Positions 16,841-25,913 are shown, counted from the first letter of the stretch. The stretch is 64,000 nt of DNA from Chryseobacterium luteum (GCF_000737785.1 NZ_JPRO01000012.1:1-64000), one strand, 5' to 3'. Translations and numbers: made by a program. Notes: generated by a model from the sequence alone, not told the origin.

Positions 16841-17278
16841 ATGCATGTAAACCAAAAATATATGATCTTTACAAAGCTCAACAGGAAAACTCAGGTTAAC
16901 CTGATACTCCAATGCATGGGTATGTTAATTGGCACCATTACTCATTTGCTGTGGATAATTAAACATGGTTTTTTTTCGGCAGAATATAACGTGGGGGTTT
17001 TATCAATGCTTTTTTGGGATAGCTTAACCTTTTTAGACCCAATAGCCGCATTTTTATTGATATTAAGACCTAAAGCCGGGATCTGGGTAACGGCTATTAT
17101 AATTGTTGCTGACGTTTTGCACAATGGCAGCCTCTGTGTTAATGTGTTATTATCAACCGATGTACCTGTTATCAGCTGGGCTAAAAATGAATGGATGTTT
17201 TGGATGCAATTATTTTTTGGATTATTTGTTGTAGCAACTTTTAAAGGCAACTTAATCGCGTTGAAAACAAACAGGTAA
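16841..17278 (+). CDS. Small membrane protein of unknown function
   Basis: A 145-residue protein with four hydrophobic segments (LILQCMGMLIGTITHLLWII, LTFLDPIAAFLLIL, VTAIIIVADVLHNG and MQLFFGLFVVATF). I used the ATG at 16841; the frame is open from a TTG at 16829, and another ATG at 16862 (MIFTKLNRKTQ) gives a more usual start, so the N-terminus is unsure. The overall pattern is like small DUF-type integral membrane proteins, but the family is not identified. The cupin gene follows after 93 nt. Confidence 0.6.
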   Translation: MHVNQKYMIFTKLNRKTQVNLILQCMGMLIGTITHLLWIIKHGFFSAEYNVGVLSMLFWDSLTFLDPIAAFLLILRPKAGIWVTAIIIVADVLHNGSLCVNVLLSTDVPVISWAKNEWMFWMQLFFGLFVVATFKGNLIALKTNR

Positions 17279-17371
17279 AATGCAAAGTCATATAATATCC
17301 ATGAATCGGAAATATTCACTACCCTTTTAAAGAAACACTTCATAATTTGATAACCTTTAAAACCAAATAAT

Positions 17372-17878
17372 ATGGAAAACTCAAAACCTACACCGATTAC
17401 CGTTGATCCTACAGGCGGACAAATCCTATCCGTAGTGGGAGATAATTACCGCGTGCTTGTATCAGGCAAACAAACTGGCGGCGAATTTTCGACCATCGAA
17501 ATGCTGGTGCCTCCCGGCCACGGTCCCGGACCGCATTCCCACGCCAATTTCTATGAATCTTTTTACATCATTGATGGTGAGGTGGAAGTTCATTCGGAGG
17601 CCGGCTCCTATACCGCTAAAAAAGGCTCGTTTGTCGTGATACCCGAGGGAGGCATCGTCCATTATTTTAAGAATGTAAGCGATAAGATGGCTCAGTTGCT
17701 TTGCACTGTTGTCCCTGCTGGATTGGAAGAGTTTTTTGAAGAAATTGGCCAGCCCGCAGCTGCCGGACAATTCCTTCCGCCACCACCAATGAATCAGGAA
17801 ACTATCGAAAAATTACAGGCCATTGCAAAAAAGTACGGACAGGCAGTTTATCCGCCGGACTTCCTTGATAAGAAATAA
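17372..17878 (+). CDS. Cupin-domain protein
   Basis: A 168-residue single-domain cupin. The two cupin motifs are visible: GPGPHSHANFYESFYIIDGE at ~49-69 (metal ligands His, His, Glu) and the second motif with IPEGGIVHYFKN at ~90-101 (His). The C-terminal tail (LEEFFEEIGQP, KYGQAVYPPDF) is typical of cupins related to quercetin 2,3-dioxygenase. A metal-dependent oxygenase or a binding protein is possible; the substrate is unknown. GC content is higher than its surroundings. It is the last intact gene before the defence island. Confidence 0.8.
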   Translation: MENSKPTPITVDPTGGQILSVVGDNYRVLVSGKQTGGEFSTIEMLVPPGHGPGPHSHANFYESFYIIDGEVEVHSEAGSYTAKKGSFVVIPEGGIVHYFKNVSDKMAQLLCTVVPAGLEEFFEEIGQPAAAGQFLPPPPMNQETIEKLQAIAKKYGQAVYPPDFLDKK

Positions 17879-18420
17879 ACAATTGGTAGGTTAAATTGTC
17901 CTGACGATTGTTAGAACGAGCAAAACTTAGAATACTTTTTACCCTTGAATTTTAAATTTCTAACTTACGTTTTCCCGTAAAAAAAATTAGATTTAAGAAT
18001 CTATATTTGAAGTTTAATTGTGAAGTTATTGTAAATATGATATCTTATTGGGAATAATTGTTCACAATTAATTTAAAAATATAAAAGTTGTGGAAAATTA
18101 AATTATATTTAAAAAAAATATTAATTAAAAATAACCACAAAAAAATCAATTTAAAACATTAACAACATGTTTAGTTAGCTACCGTTTAGATATTATTTTA
18201 GCTTTTATCGGAGTTAAAATGTTAATTGCGCCTTGGTATCACATCTCATCTCCGGTTTCGTTGGGGGTGTTGTAGGTAGAGTTTTGATAGTTTATGTTTT
18301 ACTTTCAATTCTGCTTCCTGAGAAAAAAGAAGATGATTTCGTCAAATAATTTTATTATCAGTAATATTCTTTTCATTTGCGTCAGAATTTAAAAGGACAT
18401 CACCACCAAAATCAATAGTC
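17879..18420. other. Intergenic region ahead of the defence operon
   Basis: It holds very AT-rich sequence and then the terC fragment at 18171-18349. No clear promoter for the operon starting at 18421 is seen; the nearest -7-like string is TTCATTTG at 18372-18379, one base off the consensus. Confidence 0.4.
18171..18349 (+). pseudogene. terC 3' fragment with frameshift
   Basis: The frame reads YRLDIILAFIGVKMLIAPWY then HISSPVSLG, and after a one-base shift in a G run (TTGGGGGTG) continues GVVGRVLIVYVLLSILLP and EKKEDDFVK before TAA. This is the last ~57 residues of a TerC-family membrane protein (characteristic LAFIGxKMLI and the final helix). The rest of the gene is missing. It ends 71 nt before the TerB-C gene, so it may mark the left edge of the inserted DNA or be the relic of a larger ter gene set. 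Confidence 0.7.
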
Positions 18421-19911
18421 ATGGAAAGACCAATCTTACCTCAACACAGCAACAATGATTTTATCACGGATGTGTCGGGAATGGAAGAAATTCCTATTCA
18501 ATATCAACATAATTTTACTTCATCAGAAAATGAAATTCAGGGTAAGGATCTTAGTAGCAAATCATATCATTATGAGGTAGATACTTACAAAATAGGCACT
18601 AAGTACAGAAGAAAATTAACTCTTAATGATAATCAATGTATTCTTCTCGACCGTTTATCATTTAATAATAATGTTTTTAATGAGATAGAATATTGCAAGG
18701 TTCAAATTTTAAAACAATTTCTGAGGGTTACTGACTTTTTGCTTAAAGAATGCATACCGGTCAACCGTTCATACCAAACAGTTGTTGATGAGCTTAGTGA
18801 AATAATCATTGTTTTAGAATATAATTACAAACATGACAGCTTAAATTATAAATATACATTCGAATCCATCCAATCAGAAATCTTCAACCATCTTCTGAAG
18901 CTGTGTGAAAATAATGTGAGGGATTTTTATGAAATAAAACGTAAAATCAATACAGATTTTAAATATACAAAGCCGGAAATTTTAGAGAAGCTTAATAAGA
19001 AAATAATATCAAAAGCGGAGGCTTTTCTTGAACAACATAAGTATCAGATCTTGGATGCTGATTACAGAACTAATCTTATTCTAAATGAAACTAATACCAG
19101 CAGATGGAAAAGCAAATTTGAACTTATTAAATCAGATTATAGGAATGCAATTTCCTTTGAAAGGGAGGTTGCGAGACTAGCAGAAGTAAATGTTAAGAAT
19201 CCATCCGTTGACAGCCTTTATTTTGAGGCGTCAAAATTTATCTCTGGTCATGATAAAAATTCTGCACTCCGTTTGTACATTCATTATTTAGATAAGGATC
19301 TAAATTCCCAAAAGTTTGATAACAGAAAACTTACTAAAACGATACAAAAAAGCTTATTCACAACAACTGATCAATTTTCCGAGTTTGAATCTATTGTCAA
19401 TGAATTTGTTCAAAACAGAGATCTAAACTCATGTCTCGAAAAAGTTAAGACCATTTATTTACCTAAAAGAAAAAAAATTATCATAGACAGCGAGGCCATA
19501 GAGCAAGTAAAAAGGTTAGACGCGGAAATTGCCCACAAATTAGGAGAAATTCTAAGCGAAGAGGATGAGGAAAATAGTCCTGCAAATAAAACAAACAGAG
19601 AGGATGATAGTATAAATATAGCTTTCAGCATAGTTAATGTTCCCGATGATGAAATTATTAAATATGTTTCGAATTTAGGTTTCAATGACATCCAAAAGGG
19701 TGTTTTGGATTTATTTGAAAAGAACAGTTTTACTATTCTTCATTCAGAGTTTTCAGATTATATGAAAGCCAGACAATTATTTGTTGGAGCGGCAATAGAG
19801 TCGATCAACGAAGTTTGTTTTGAGCTGCTTGATGATATACTCATCGAAGAAGAAGACGAATACTTAACCATAAATCACGAATACTTTAAAAAACTACTTA
19901 CCCATGATTAA
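18421..19911 (+). CDS. TerB-C domain protein, first gene of a Ter/BREX-like defence operon
   Basis: A 496-residue soluble, mostly helical protein. The final ~170 residues resemble the TerB-C domain: an acidic linker (EILSEEDEENSP), NVPDDEIIKYVSNLGFNDIQ, then FVGAAIESINEVCFELLDD and an acidic ILIEEEDEYL close to the end. The N-terminal ~330 residues show no TerB-N signature that I can see. TerB-C proteins were predicted by comparative genomics to work with DUF2791 ATPases and superfamily-II helicases in DNA-processing or anti-phage systems, exactly the two genes that follow. Its stop overlaps the next start by 8 nt (ATGATTAA), so the three products are probably made in fixed ratio. Confidence 0.7.
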   Translation: MERPILPQHSNNDFITDVSGMEEIPIQYQHNFTSSENEIQGKDLSSKSYHYEVDTYKIGTKYRRKLTLNDNQCILLDRLSFNNNVFNEIEYCKVQILKQFLRVTDFLLKECIPVNRSYQTVVDELSEIIIVLEYNYKHDSLNYKYTFESIQSEIFNHLLKLCENNVRDFYEIKRKINTDFKYTKPEILEKLNKKIISKAEAFLEQHKYQILDADYRTNLILNETNTSRWKSKFELIKSDYRNAISFEREVARLAEVNVKNPSVDSLYFEASKFISGHDKNSALRLYIHYLDKDLNSQKFDNRKLTKTIQKSLFTTTDQFSEFESIVNEFVQNRDLNSCLEKVKTIYLPKRKKIIIDSEAIEQVKRLDAEIAHKLGEILSEEDEENSPANKTNREDDSINIAFSIVNVPDDEIIKYVSNLGFNDIQKGVLDLFEKNSFTILHSEFSDYMKARQLFVGAAIESINEVCFELLDDILIEEEDEYLTINHEYFKKLLTHD

Positions 19912-21220
19912 TAATATTAAACCAAAAGAAGCTACTTCAATAATTAATTCTTTAACTGGTGGTGTTGTACCCAAAGTGGGAGTTCAACACATTACAGTCG
20001 GAAGATCTGAAGAAGTTGATGCGGCAATCACTACACTAGAAGAGGTTAAAAACGGTCACAGCGTTGTCAAATTCTGGATAGGAGATTTCGGGAGCGGAAA
20101 ATCATTTATGCTGCATTTACTCAATACGGTAGCAATGAAGCAAAAATTTGTTGTGGCCAATGCAGACTTCACCCCCGACAACAGATTGTATTCCAATGAC
20201 GGAAAGAGCGTAATTCTTTATTCTGCCATCATGGATAATATTGCGATACAGACAAAACCAGAAGGCGGAGCGCTCCCCACTTTATTAGAAAAATGGATCG
20301 AGCAGGTAATCTCCAAAACGGCAGAAGACAACAAAATTTCATTAGTAGATATTCGTAATGATCAATATCGTGATCTTATCAGGAACTCTATTATGAAAAC
20401 AGTAAACGAAATCACTGAAGTCGGAGGATTCGATTTCGGATCAGTAATTGTAAAATATTATGACGGATATATTACTAATGATGAATCACTGCGTAGAAAT
20501 TCTCTCAAATGGTTAAAAGGTGAATATAAGACTAAAACGGAAGCAAGGCAGGATTTAGGAATTCGTGAAATCATTAATGATTCTAACTATTATGATATGT
20601 TGAAGAATTTCTGTAAGCTATTTGTGAACATGGGGTATAGTGGATTCATGATCAATCTGGATGAGGCCATCAATCTTTATAAGATTTCAACTTCTGCAGT
20701 GAGAGAGAAAAATTATGAAAAGATCTTATCCATTTACAACGACTGTTTTCAAGGTAAAGTCTCTAATTTATTTATCAATTTTGCAGGAACCAAGGAATTT
20801 TTGGAGAATGAAAGAAGAGGGCTGTTCAGTTACCAGGCTTTGAAATCCAGACTCCAGAGCAACAAATTTGAAACTCTTGAAATCAGAGATTACGCGCAGC
20901 CGGTTATTAAACTGTACCCGTTAAATCATAATGAAATCTTTGTTTTGCTCAAAAAATTAAAACTCATTTTTGATTTCAATTATAAAGCAGAACTTAATAT
21001 CACGGATGAAGAAATTTCTTTCTTTATGGAAGAGATGTTCAATAAACCTGGAGCATCAGAGTTTCTTACCCCTAGAGAAGTTATCAGAGACTTTCTGAAT
21101 ATATTGAATATCATCAGACAGAATCCTGAAGTGGATAAAAAACGGCTTTTCGGAGAAATAGAGATTTCCGATGAAAGACCCAATGATCTTGTGCTTTTAG
21201 ATAATATTGAGGAATTATGA
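19904..21220 (+). CDS. brxD: BrxD-like ATP-binding protein (DUF2791 family)
   Basis: A 438-residue P-loop ATPase. VGRSEEVDAAITTLEEV (~32-48) leads into Walker A GDFGSGKS (residues 60-67) in the context FWIGDFGSGKSFMLHLL, and Walker B is GFMINLDEAINLY (LDEA at 252-255). A winged-helix-like C-terminal part follows (FLTPREVIRDFLNILNIIRQ). This is the DUF2791/BrxD family, found in type II BREX systems beside BrxHI. It overlaps its upstream neighbour by 8 nt and the helicase by 4 nt (ATGA). The likely role is an ATP-driven loader or regulator that works with the helicase on DNA. Confidence 0.85.
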   Translation: MINNIKPKEATSIINSLTGGVVPKVGVQHITVGRSEEVDAAITTLEEVKNGHSVVKFWIGDFGSGKSFMLHLLNTVAMKQKFVVANADFTPDNRLYSNDGKSVILYSAIMDNIAIQTKPEGGALPTLLEKWIEQVISKTAEDNKISLVDIRNDQYRDLIRNSIMKTVNEITEVGGFDFGSVIVKYYDGYITNDESLRRNSLKWLKGEYKTKTEARQDLGIREIINDSNYYDMLKNFCKLFVNMGYSGFMINLDEAINLYKISTSAVREKNYEKILSIYNDCFQGKVSNLFINFAGTKEFLENERRGLFSYQALKSRLQSNKFETLEIRDYAQPVIKLYPLNHNEIFVLLKKLKLIFDFNYKAELNITDEEISFFMEEMFNKPGASEFLTPREVIRDFLNILNIIRQNPEVDKKRLFGEIEISDERPNDLVLLDNIEEL

Positions 21221-23358
21221 CAGCATTTGACCTTTTATCTGAGCCCATCAGAAAATACATCAGAGATGAGCGCTGGGAAAGTCTGAGAAAAATTCAGGAG
21301 GCCAGTATTCCAAGAATTTTAAATACTGACAATAATTATGTTATTATATCAAAGACGGCTTCAGGTAAAACTGAAGCTGCTTTCCTTCCTATTCTTTCAA
21401 AAGTGAACTTTAAAGAAAAGGGAGTTAAAGTCTTATATATTTCTCCACTTATAGCCTTAATAAATGATCAATTTTTAAGGGTAGAGAAGCTTTGTTGTTA
21501 TTTAGATGTAAAAGTTACTAAGTGGCACGGAGAGGCTTCAAAAGCTCAAAAAGATCATCTGATTAAAAATCCTGAGGGCATTGTTTTAATAACACCTGAA
21601 TCTTTAGAGGCGATGTTTGTCAATAGACCCCAAAATATTCAACATCTCTTTTCCTCACTTGATTACATCGTCATTGATGAAATTCATTCATTCTTAGGTT
21701 CTGAAAGAGGATTGCATCTAAAATCACTTCTCAGCAGACTTCAGCAGGTCAACCGTAGTCACTTTAGTGTAGTAGGATTGTCAGCGACAGTAAGTGATGT
21801 GAATCTGTATGCTGAACTTAAAGATTTTTTAGGAAACTCAGAAAATACAAAAATCATTCGTGACAATACACCAAAACCAATCAATGCAATTTTTAAATAT
21901 TATCCTGGTAGTGTTGAAGAATTACCTCTTGATCTCTTAAAAGATTTGTACACCAGAACTCGGGATTCTAAAATATTGGTATTTCCGAATGCACGAGGTC
22001 GTGCAGAAGAGGTTGCCGTCAAACTGAAAAAGATATCGGAAAGAGTTGGCGGACATCCGAATTATTTTTCTCATCACTCATCTGTAGATAAAGAAGTACG
22101 TGAATATGTGGAATATTTCGCAAAAAGTGCAAAAATGGAAAATTTTTGTATTTCGTGCACATCAACCTTAGAATTGGGAATTGATATTGGAAATGTTGAT
22201 GAGGTGGTGCAAATTGATGCTACTCACAGCATCGCGTCATTGATACAGAGAGTAGGTAGAAGCGGAAGAAGAGAAGGCAAAGCCAGTAATCTTTACCTTT
22301 ACTCAACAGACCGTTGGAGTCTTCTGCAGTCTCTCGCTTGCTGGCTGCTTTATTTGGAAAAGTATATTGAACCCATTGCAACAACTGAAAAACCGTACGA
22401 TGTATTACTTCACCAAATATTGTCAATTGTAAAAGGAAGCTCAGGATTGTATCTTAATGAACTTCTGGACAAAATAGCTCATAATTCAACGTTCAACAAT
22501 ATTACCGAACTTGAGATTATCGAGATAATAGACCATCTTCAACAAATTGATTTTCTAGAGAAGTTAGGTAATGAATATATTATAGGAGTTGAGGGAGAGA
22601 AGCTTGTCAATCATAAGGACTTTTACAGTATGTTTCACACTCCAACTTTTTTCAAAGTTTCAAGTCAAGGCGTGAAGGTTGGAGAGTTACCATTAAGCCC
22701 GCAAATTAAAGAAAATGAAAATATTTTTCTCTCTGCTAAAATTTGGAAAATTAAATACGTCGATTATGAAATGAACAAAATTGAAGTTATTCACGCCAAA
22801 GACGGAAAGAAGCCTATCTTTTTTAGTAATGCGGCTGATACAGCACATCGCATTAGAGAGAAAATGTTAGAAATTGTTTTTTCGACTGATAACTATGAGT
22901 TTTTAGATAAAGAGGGTATTCTTGTTCTTAATGATATGCGCACCAAATTTTCAGCATTTTCTCTTAAAGATTTTGAGTCCGACCGACCATTATTAAACAG
23001 CAATGATATTCTGGAACTGTATTCTTTCTCAGGTTCTAAAATTAATAAGTCGATTGGTTTTTTATATGATTTTTTAGGTCTTGAGTACGTGTATGACGAT
23101 CATCGTTCATCTTTTAAATTTAAAGAAAAAACTGCGGCTGATTTAGTTTATCAAATTAAGGCATTCAGGATGACTGATTATCAAATTAATGAAGTTATAA
23201 GTTCGCATTTACAGCTAAATCCTAAGTTAATTACTATTTCAAAGTGGGGAACTTATCTGCCTGTAAGATTTCAGATTGAAATATTAAAAAATAAAGAATA
23301 TGATTTTGAAGGTTGTTTTAAATTTCTTCAAAATATAAAATTTATCGAAAATAACTAA
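21217..23358 (+). CDS. brxHI: Lhr-like superfamily II DNA helicase (BrxHI-like)
   Basis: A 713-residue DExH helicase. Motif I is SKTASGKTEA (45-54), Ia is YISPLIALINDQ (~74-85), motif II DEIH (154-157), motif III LSATVSD (188-194), then FPNARGRAEEVA (~255), motif V LELGIDIGNVDEVVQID (~322) and motif VI QRVGRSGRREG (~343). This pattern is that of Lhr-type helicases and the BREX helicase BrxHI. The last ~300 residues are a C-terminal domain of the family. It probably unwinds or translocates on DNA as the effector or processing engine of the three-gene system. The start ATG overlaps the stop of the BrxD-like gene. Confidence 0.85.
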   Translation: MTAFDLLSEPIRKYIRDERWESLRKIQEASIPRILNTDNNYVIISKTASGKTEAAFLPILSKVNFKEKGVKVLYISPLIALINDQFLRVEKLCCYLDVKVTKWHGEASKAQKDHLIKNPEGIVLITPESLEAMFVNRPQNIQHLFSSLDYIVIDEIHSFLGSERGLHLKSLLSRLQQVNRSHFSVVGLSATVSDVNLYAELKDFLGNSENTKIIRDNTPKPINAIFKYYPGSVEELPLDLLKDLYTRTRDSKILVFPNARGRAEEVAVKLKKISERVGGHPNYFSHHSSVDKEVREYVEYFAKSAKMENFCISCTSTLELGIDIGNVDEVVQIDATHSIASLIQRVGRSGRREGKASNLYLYSTDRWSLLQSLACWLLYLEKYIEPIATTEKPYDVLLHQILSIVKGSSGLYLNELLDKIAHNSTFNNITELEIIEIIDHLQQIDFLEKLGNEYIIGVEGEKLVNHKDFYSMFHTPTFFKVSSQGVKVGELPLSPQIKENENIFLSAKIWKIKYVDYEMNKIEVIHAKDGKKPIFFSNAADTAHRIREKMLEIVFSTDNYEFLDKEGILVLNDMRTKFSAFSLKDFESDRPLLNSNDILELYSFSGSKINKSIGFLYDFLGLEYVYDDHRSSFKFKEKTAADLVYQIKAFRMTDYQINEVISSHLQLNPKLITISKWGTYLPVRFQIEILKNKEYDFEGCFKFLQNIKFIENN

Positions 23359-23489
23359 GAGAAGCAGCTCAATATCTATGAACAATATTTATAAGACATC
23401 TAAATCATTTTATACTAGAAGGAAATAAAGGGTAACAACTTCTCTTTACCATCTACTTCCACTTTATAAAGCCAATTCATAATTACTTA

Positions 23490-23828
23490 CTATCGATTTC
23501 TCTTTCCCATCTTCTTAGTTATTTCTATAGCGCTAGAATTGATCTCATGTAATGACTTTTTTTTGCCATCCTGAATCCACTTTAATAATTCTAATTTTGA
23601 GAAGTAGAGGCGATTCCCTTGTTTGTAAAAAGGAACTTCACGTTTACAAACTTTGGTATATAGTGTTGGCAGGGTAAATTTTAGTATCCCACCAGCTTCT
23701 TTGGCACCTATAAAATCATTTTCTGCTAAATCTTTCTGATAGATTTCTAAAAGGGCTTCGATTTTATCTAATTTTTCTTCCATCCTAGCCAGAACATTAG
23801 GCAACTGTTCAAATGTGTAATTTTTCAT
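23490..23828 (-). CDS. Excisionase-like HTH protein
   Basis: A 112-residue protein with an N-terminal coiled coil (EQLPNVLARMEEKLDKIEAL) and a C-terminal MerR/excisionase-type helix-turn-helix (FIGAKEAGGILKFTLPTLYT, FYKQGNRLYFSKLELLKWIQ). I chose the ATG at 23828; the longer frame from 23873 overlaps the integrase and adds unsupported residues. Such proteins (helix-turn-helix domain, Bacteroidota ICE type) commonly lie just downstream of a tyrosine integrase and help excision. It follows the integrase by 41 nt in the same direction. Confidence 0.75.
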   Translation of the reverse strand: MKNYTFEQLPNVLARMEEKLDKIEALLEIYQKDLAENDFIGAKEAGGILKFTLPTLYTKVCKREVPFYKQGNRLYFSKLELLKWIQDGKKKSLHEINSSAIEITKKMGKRNR

Positions 23829-23869
23829 ACTTTTTTGATAATTGTAATTAAATTGGCAGCTTATATAAC

Positions 23870-25057
23870 TCAATTGGCAGGATAAGGATGCATTTGGCTG
23901 TCATTGGCATTCACTGACGATGGAGTTGAAATTATATTTTCTCCAATATTGAAAATACTTAGTTTTATTTTTTCTGAGGCTTCTTTTTTCAGACTATCTA
24001 CAATCTTAGCGTATATTTCAGTCGTTTTAATATTTTTATGTCCCAATAGTTTTGAAACTGTATAAATCGAAGTGCCGCACGCAAGTTGTAAGGTTGCAAA
24101 GGTATGTCTGAAACCGTGGAAAGTAAAATGTTTCTCTATTCCCGCATTTATAAGCCATTTTTTTAGTTCCTTTACAACATGATCATATTTAAGTCCTTCA
24201 AAAACTTTTTTAGTAGGATCACCCGATGATCCCAGCAATTGGATTGTTTGATCAGAAACTGGATAATATTCTACATTGTCAGTTTTTTCCTGCTGGTACA
24301 GAATATAATAATTACCCTTTGCACCTTGTATTTCGCTCCATAATAAGGTTTCTACATCAGAATATCGGAAGCCTGTCATTGCCGAGAATAAACCGGCTTT
24401 CTTCACAAGTACTGAATCACAGTGGGTTTCAGCCAGTTTCTCCAGTTCATGCATAAATAGAAATTCCCGATGCGTATCTTCAGGTGTAATGCTTTCCACA
24501 ATTCTACCTAAGTCGATGGGTAAAAATCTCTTTTTATAGGCTTCTTTTAAAGTACTTTTAAATTTGGCAAAGTAGCTAACTGCAGTATTTGTTTTTATCT
24601 TACGCTTTGCCCTGCCTATCCCAGGAGCAGAAAGAAGAAAATCAGCATATTCCTCACAAAAAGTTTCATTTAGATGGGTAAAGGGAAAATCATCGCCAAC
24701 GAATGCTTTAAAATATCTGACCGACATCTCCCAATTGGCACTCCCAGGTCTTTTGCCTGCCTCTTCTTCAAAAAAATCTATAAAATTAGATTTCAATTTA
24801 GATTCAGAAAGAAAATCAAATCTTCTATTCTGTATATCCAGCTGACGTTTCGCACGTATATGTTCTCCCAGGCTTAAAGTTTCTTTATTATGTTCTTTTT
24901 CCAGCTCCGTTCTTGGACGGCTGTAAACAAATATTTTCAAATAGTATTTTCTTTGCATCTTGCCTGTTTTTGGATTAGGAACAGGAGGATAGATATCTAA
25001 GAATAAGGTTTGCCTGCCTTTAGTGATTGCCTTTTTTCTTAAAGAGACTTTTGCCAT
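23870..25057 (-). CDS. Tyrosine-type integrase/recombinase
   Basis: A 395-residue phage-integrase-family protein of the common Bacteroidota form: an N-terminal arm-binding region (LRKKAITKGRQTLFLDIYPP), a SAM-like core-binding domain (~90-185) and a catalytic domain. Catalytic residues can be placed: Arg231 in MTGFRYSDVE, Lys258 in QEKTD, His314 and Arg317 in FHGFRHTFA, His340 in LLGHKN and the nucleophile Tyr349 in TTEIYAKI. It should catalyse insertion and excision of the island by strand exchange at att sites. Its closeness to the mnmE stop suggests the mnmE end is the target. Confidence 0.9.
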   Translation of the reverse strand: MAKVSLRKKAITKGRQTLFLDIYPPVPNPKTGKMQRKYYLKIFVYSRPRTELEKEHNKETLSLGEHIRAKRQLDIQNRRFDFLSESKLKSNFIDFFEEEAGKRPGSANWEMSVRYFKAFVGDDFPFTHLNETFCEEYADFLLSAPGIGRAKRKIKTNTAVSYFAKFKSTLKEAYKKRFLPIDLGRIVESITPEDTHREFLFMHELEKLAETHCDSVLVKKAGLFSAMTGFRYSDVETLLWSEIQGAKGNYYILYQQEKTDNVEYYPVSDQTIQLLGSSGDPTKKVFEGLKYDHVVKELKKWLINAGIEKHFTFHGFRHTFATLQLACGTSIYTVSKLLGHKNIKTTEIYAKIVDSLKKEASEKIKLSIFNIGENIISTPSSVNANDSQMHPYPAN

Positions 25058-25195
25058 GTCTTTAGGTTTGGAATTAATATTAAAAAGAATGGAATGGACG
25101 AATAGACGTATTTGAAGCTGTTGGCTATCATTGTCTTTATTTGACCCGGAAGTCAGATAAAGTCACACAGCTAGTTTGCCCCATAAATTTGCAGT

Positions 25196-25783
25196 TTAAG
25201 AATCTTCTACTATTAGTCTTTTGAATATAGAGTCAATATCTTGTTTAGCGATATAAACAAATTTGCCATTACTATATTTGGGGATTTTATGAATCGAGAT
25301 TATACGGCGTAAAGTCGCATCAGCAATTCCATACCTTGAAAGTATCTCACCGACGGTGTAACAATCTTTTTTGGAAGGCTGCTTATCAAAATCAACCGAG
25401 CTATTTTGAGAATTGACTATAGTGGACTTATTGGAAAATAGAGCATCAATATCCTTTTTATGGATCCGGGTCTTTCTGACAGAAAGATTTATAGCATTGA
25501 GCCTGCCTTGCTCTATCATATCATAGATTGTGCGCGGATCGCACTGCAGCATAACCGCTGCTTCTCTGACTGTCAGGGATTCTAAAGTTTTAACAGCCAC
25601 ATAAGGAGTATTCCTGAGCTTTTGGGTTTCGACCTCACTTTCGGCGATCTTCTGTTTTTTAATCCTTGCCTTGTACGCTCTTTTCGCACAATCATCACCA
25701 CAATACTTGGTAACTGTAGTTTTAGCAACAAATTCATGCCCGCAATGCTGGCAGATTCTTGTAATCTTAATATTCGAACTCAT
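25196..25783 (-). CDS. Zinc-ribbon and double HTH protein of the mobile module
   Basis: A 195-residue protein. The N-terminus has a zinc ribbon (CQHCGHEF and YCGDDCAKRAY, four Cys). Two excisionase/MerR-type HTH units follow: LTVREAAVMLQCDPRTIYDM at ~70-90 with its wing IHKKDIDALF, and YTVGEILSRYGIADATLRRI at ~142-161 with wing YIAKQDIDSIF. This is a known companion of Bacteroidota tyrosine integrases. It may act as regulator or recombination directionality factor. The iterated sites at 25811-25846 lie just upstream of its start, so autoregulation or att-arm binding there is plausible. Confidence 0.75.
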   Translation of the reverse strand: MSSNIKITRICQHCGHEFVAKTTVTKYCGDDCAKRAYKARIKKQKIAESEVETQKLRNTPYVAVKTLESLTVREAAVMLQCDPRTIYDMIEQGRLNAINLSVRKTRIHKKDIDALFSNKSTIVNSQNSSVDFDKQPSKKDCYTVGEILSRYGIADATLRRIISIHKIPKYSNGKFVYIAKQDIDSIFKRLIVEDS

Positions 25784-25810
25784 AAAATTTTATTTTTCGG
25801 ATAGTAAGAC

Positions 25811-25846
25811 GCATTAAGATGCATTAAGGTACATTAAGATATTAAG
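25811..25846. repeat. Four short direct repeats beside the integrase module
   Basis: GCATTAAG (25811), GCATTAAG (25821), ACATTAAG (25831) and ATTAAG (25841) repeat with an exact 10-bp period, so all lie on one face of the helix. They lie between the HTH gene and the mnmE end. They may be arm-type sites or an operator. Confidence 0.6.
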
Positions 25847-25894
25847 CGAAGTAATCTCTCCGAGTTTAAAAAAATTGTAAGAGTTCAGTTCTGA

Positions 25895-25913
25895 GGGACA
25901 AATAGGGGACAAA
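25895..25913. repeat. Pair of GGGACAAA repeats near the presumed att site
   Basis: GGGACAAA at 25895 and again at 25906, 11 bp apart, about 100 bp from the mnmE stop. This may be another protein-binding pair of the integration region. Confidence 0.35.

Noticed and set aside
17921..17932. CAAAACTTAGAA also occurs at 26024-26035 within mnmE, so it could be the left att site of the island
   Set aside because: Only 12 bp match, the flanks do not resemble the mnmE end, and in AT-rich sequence this can occur by chance. The part of mnmE that should be repeated beyond the crossover is missing.
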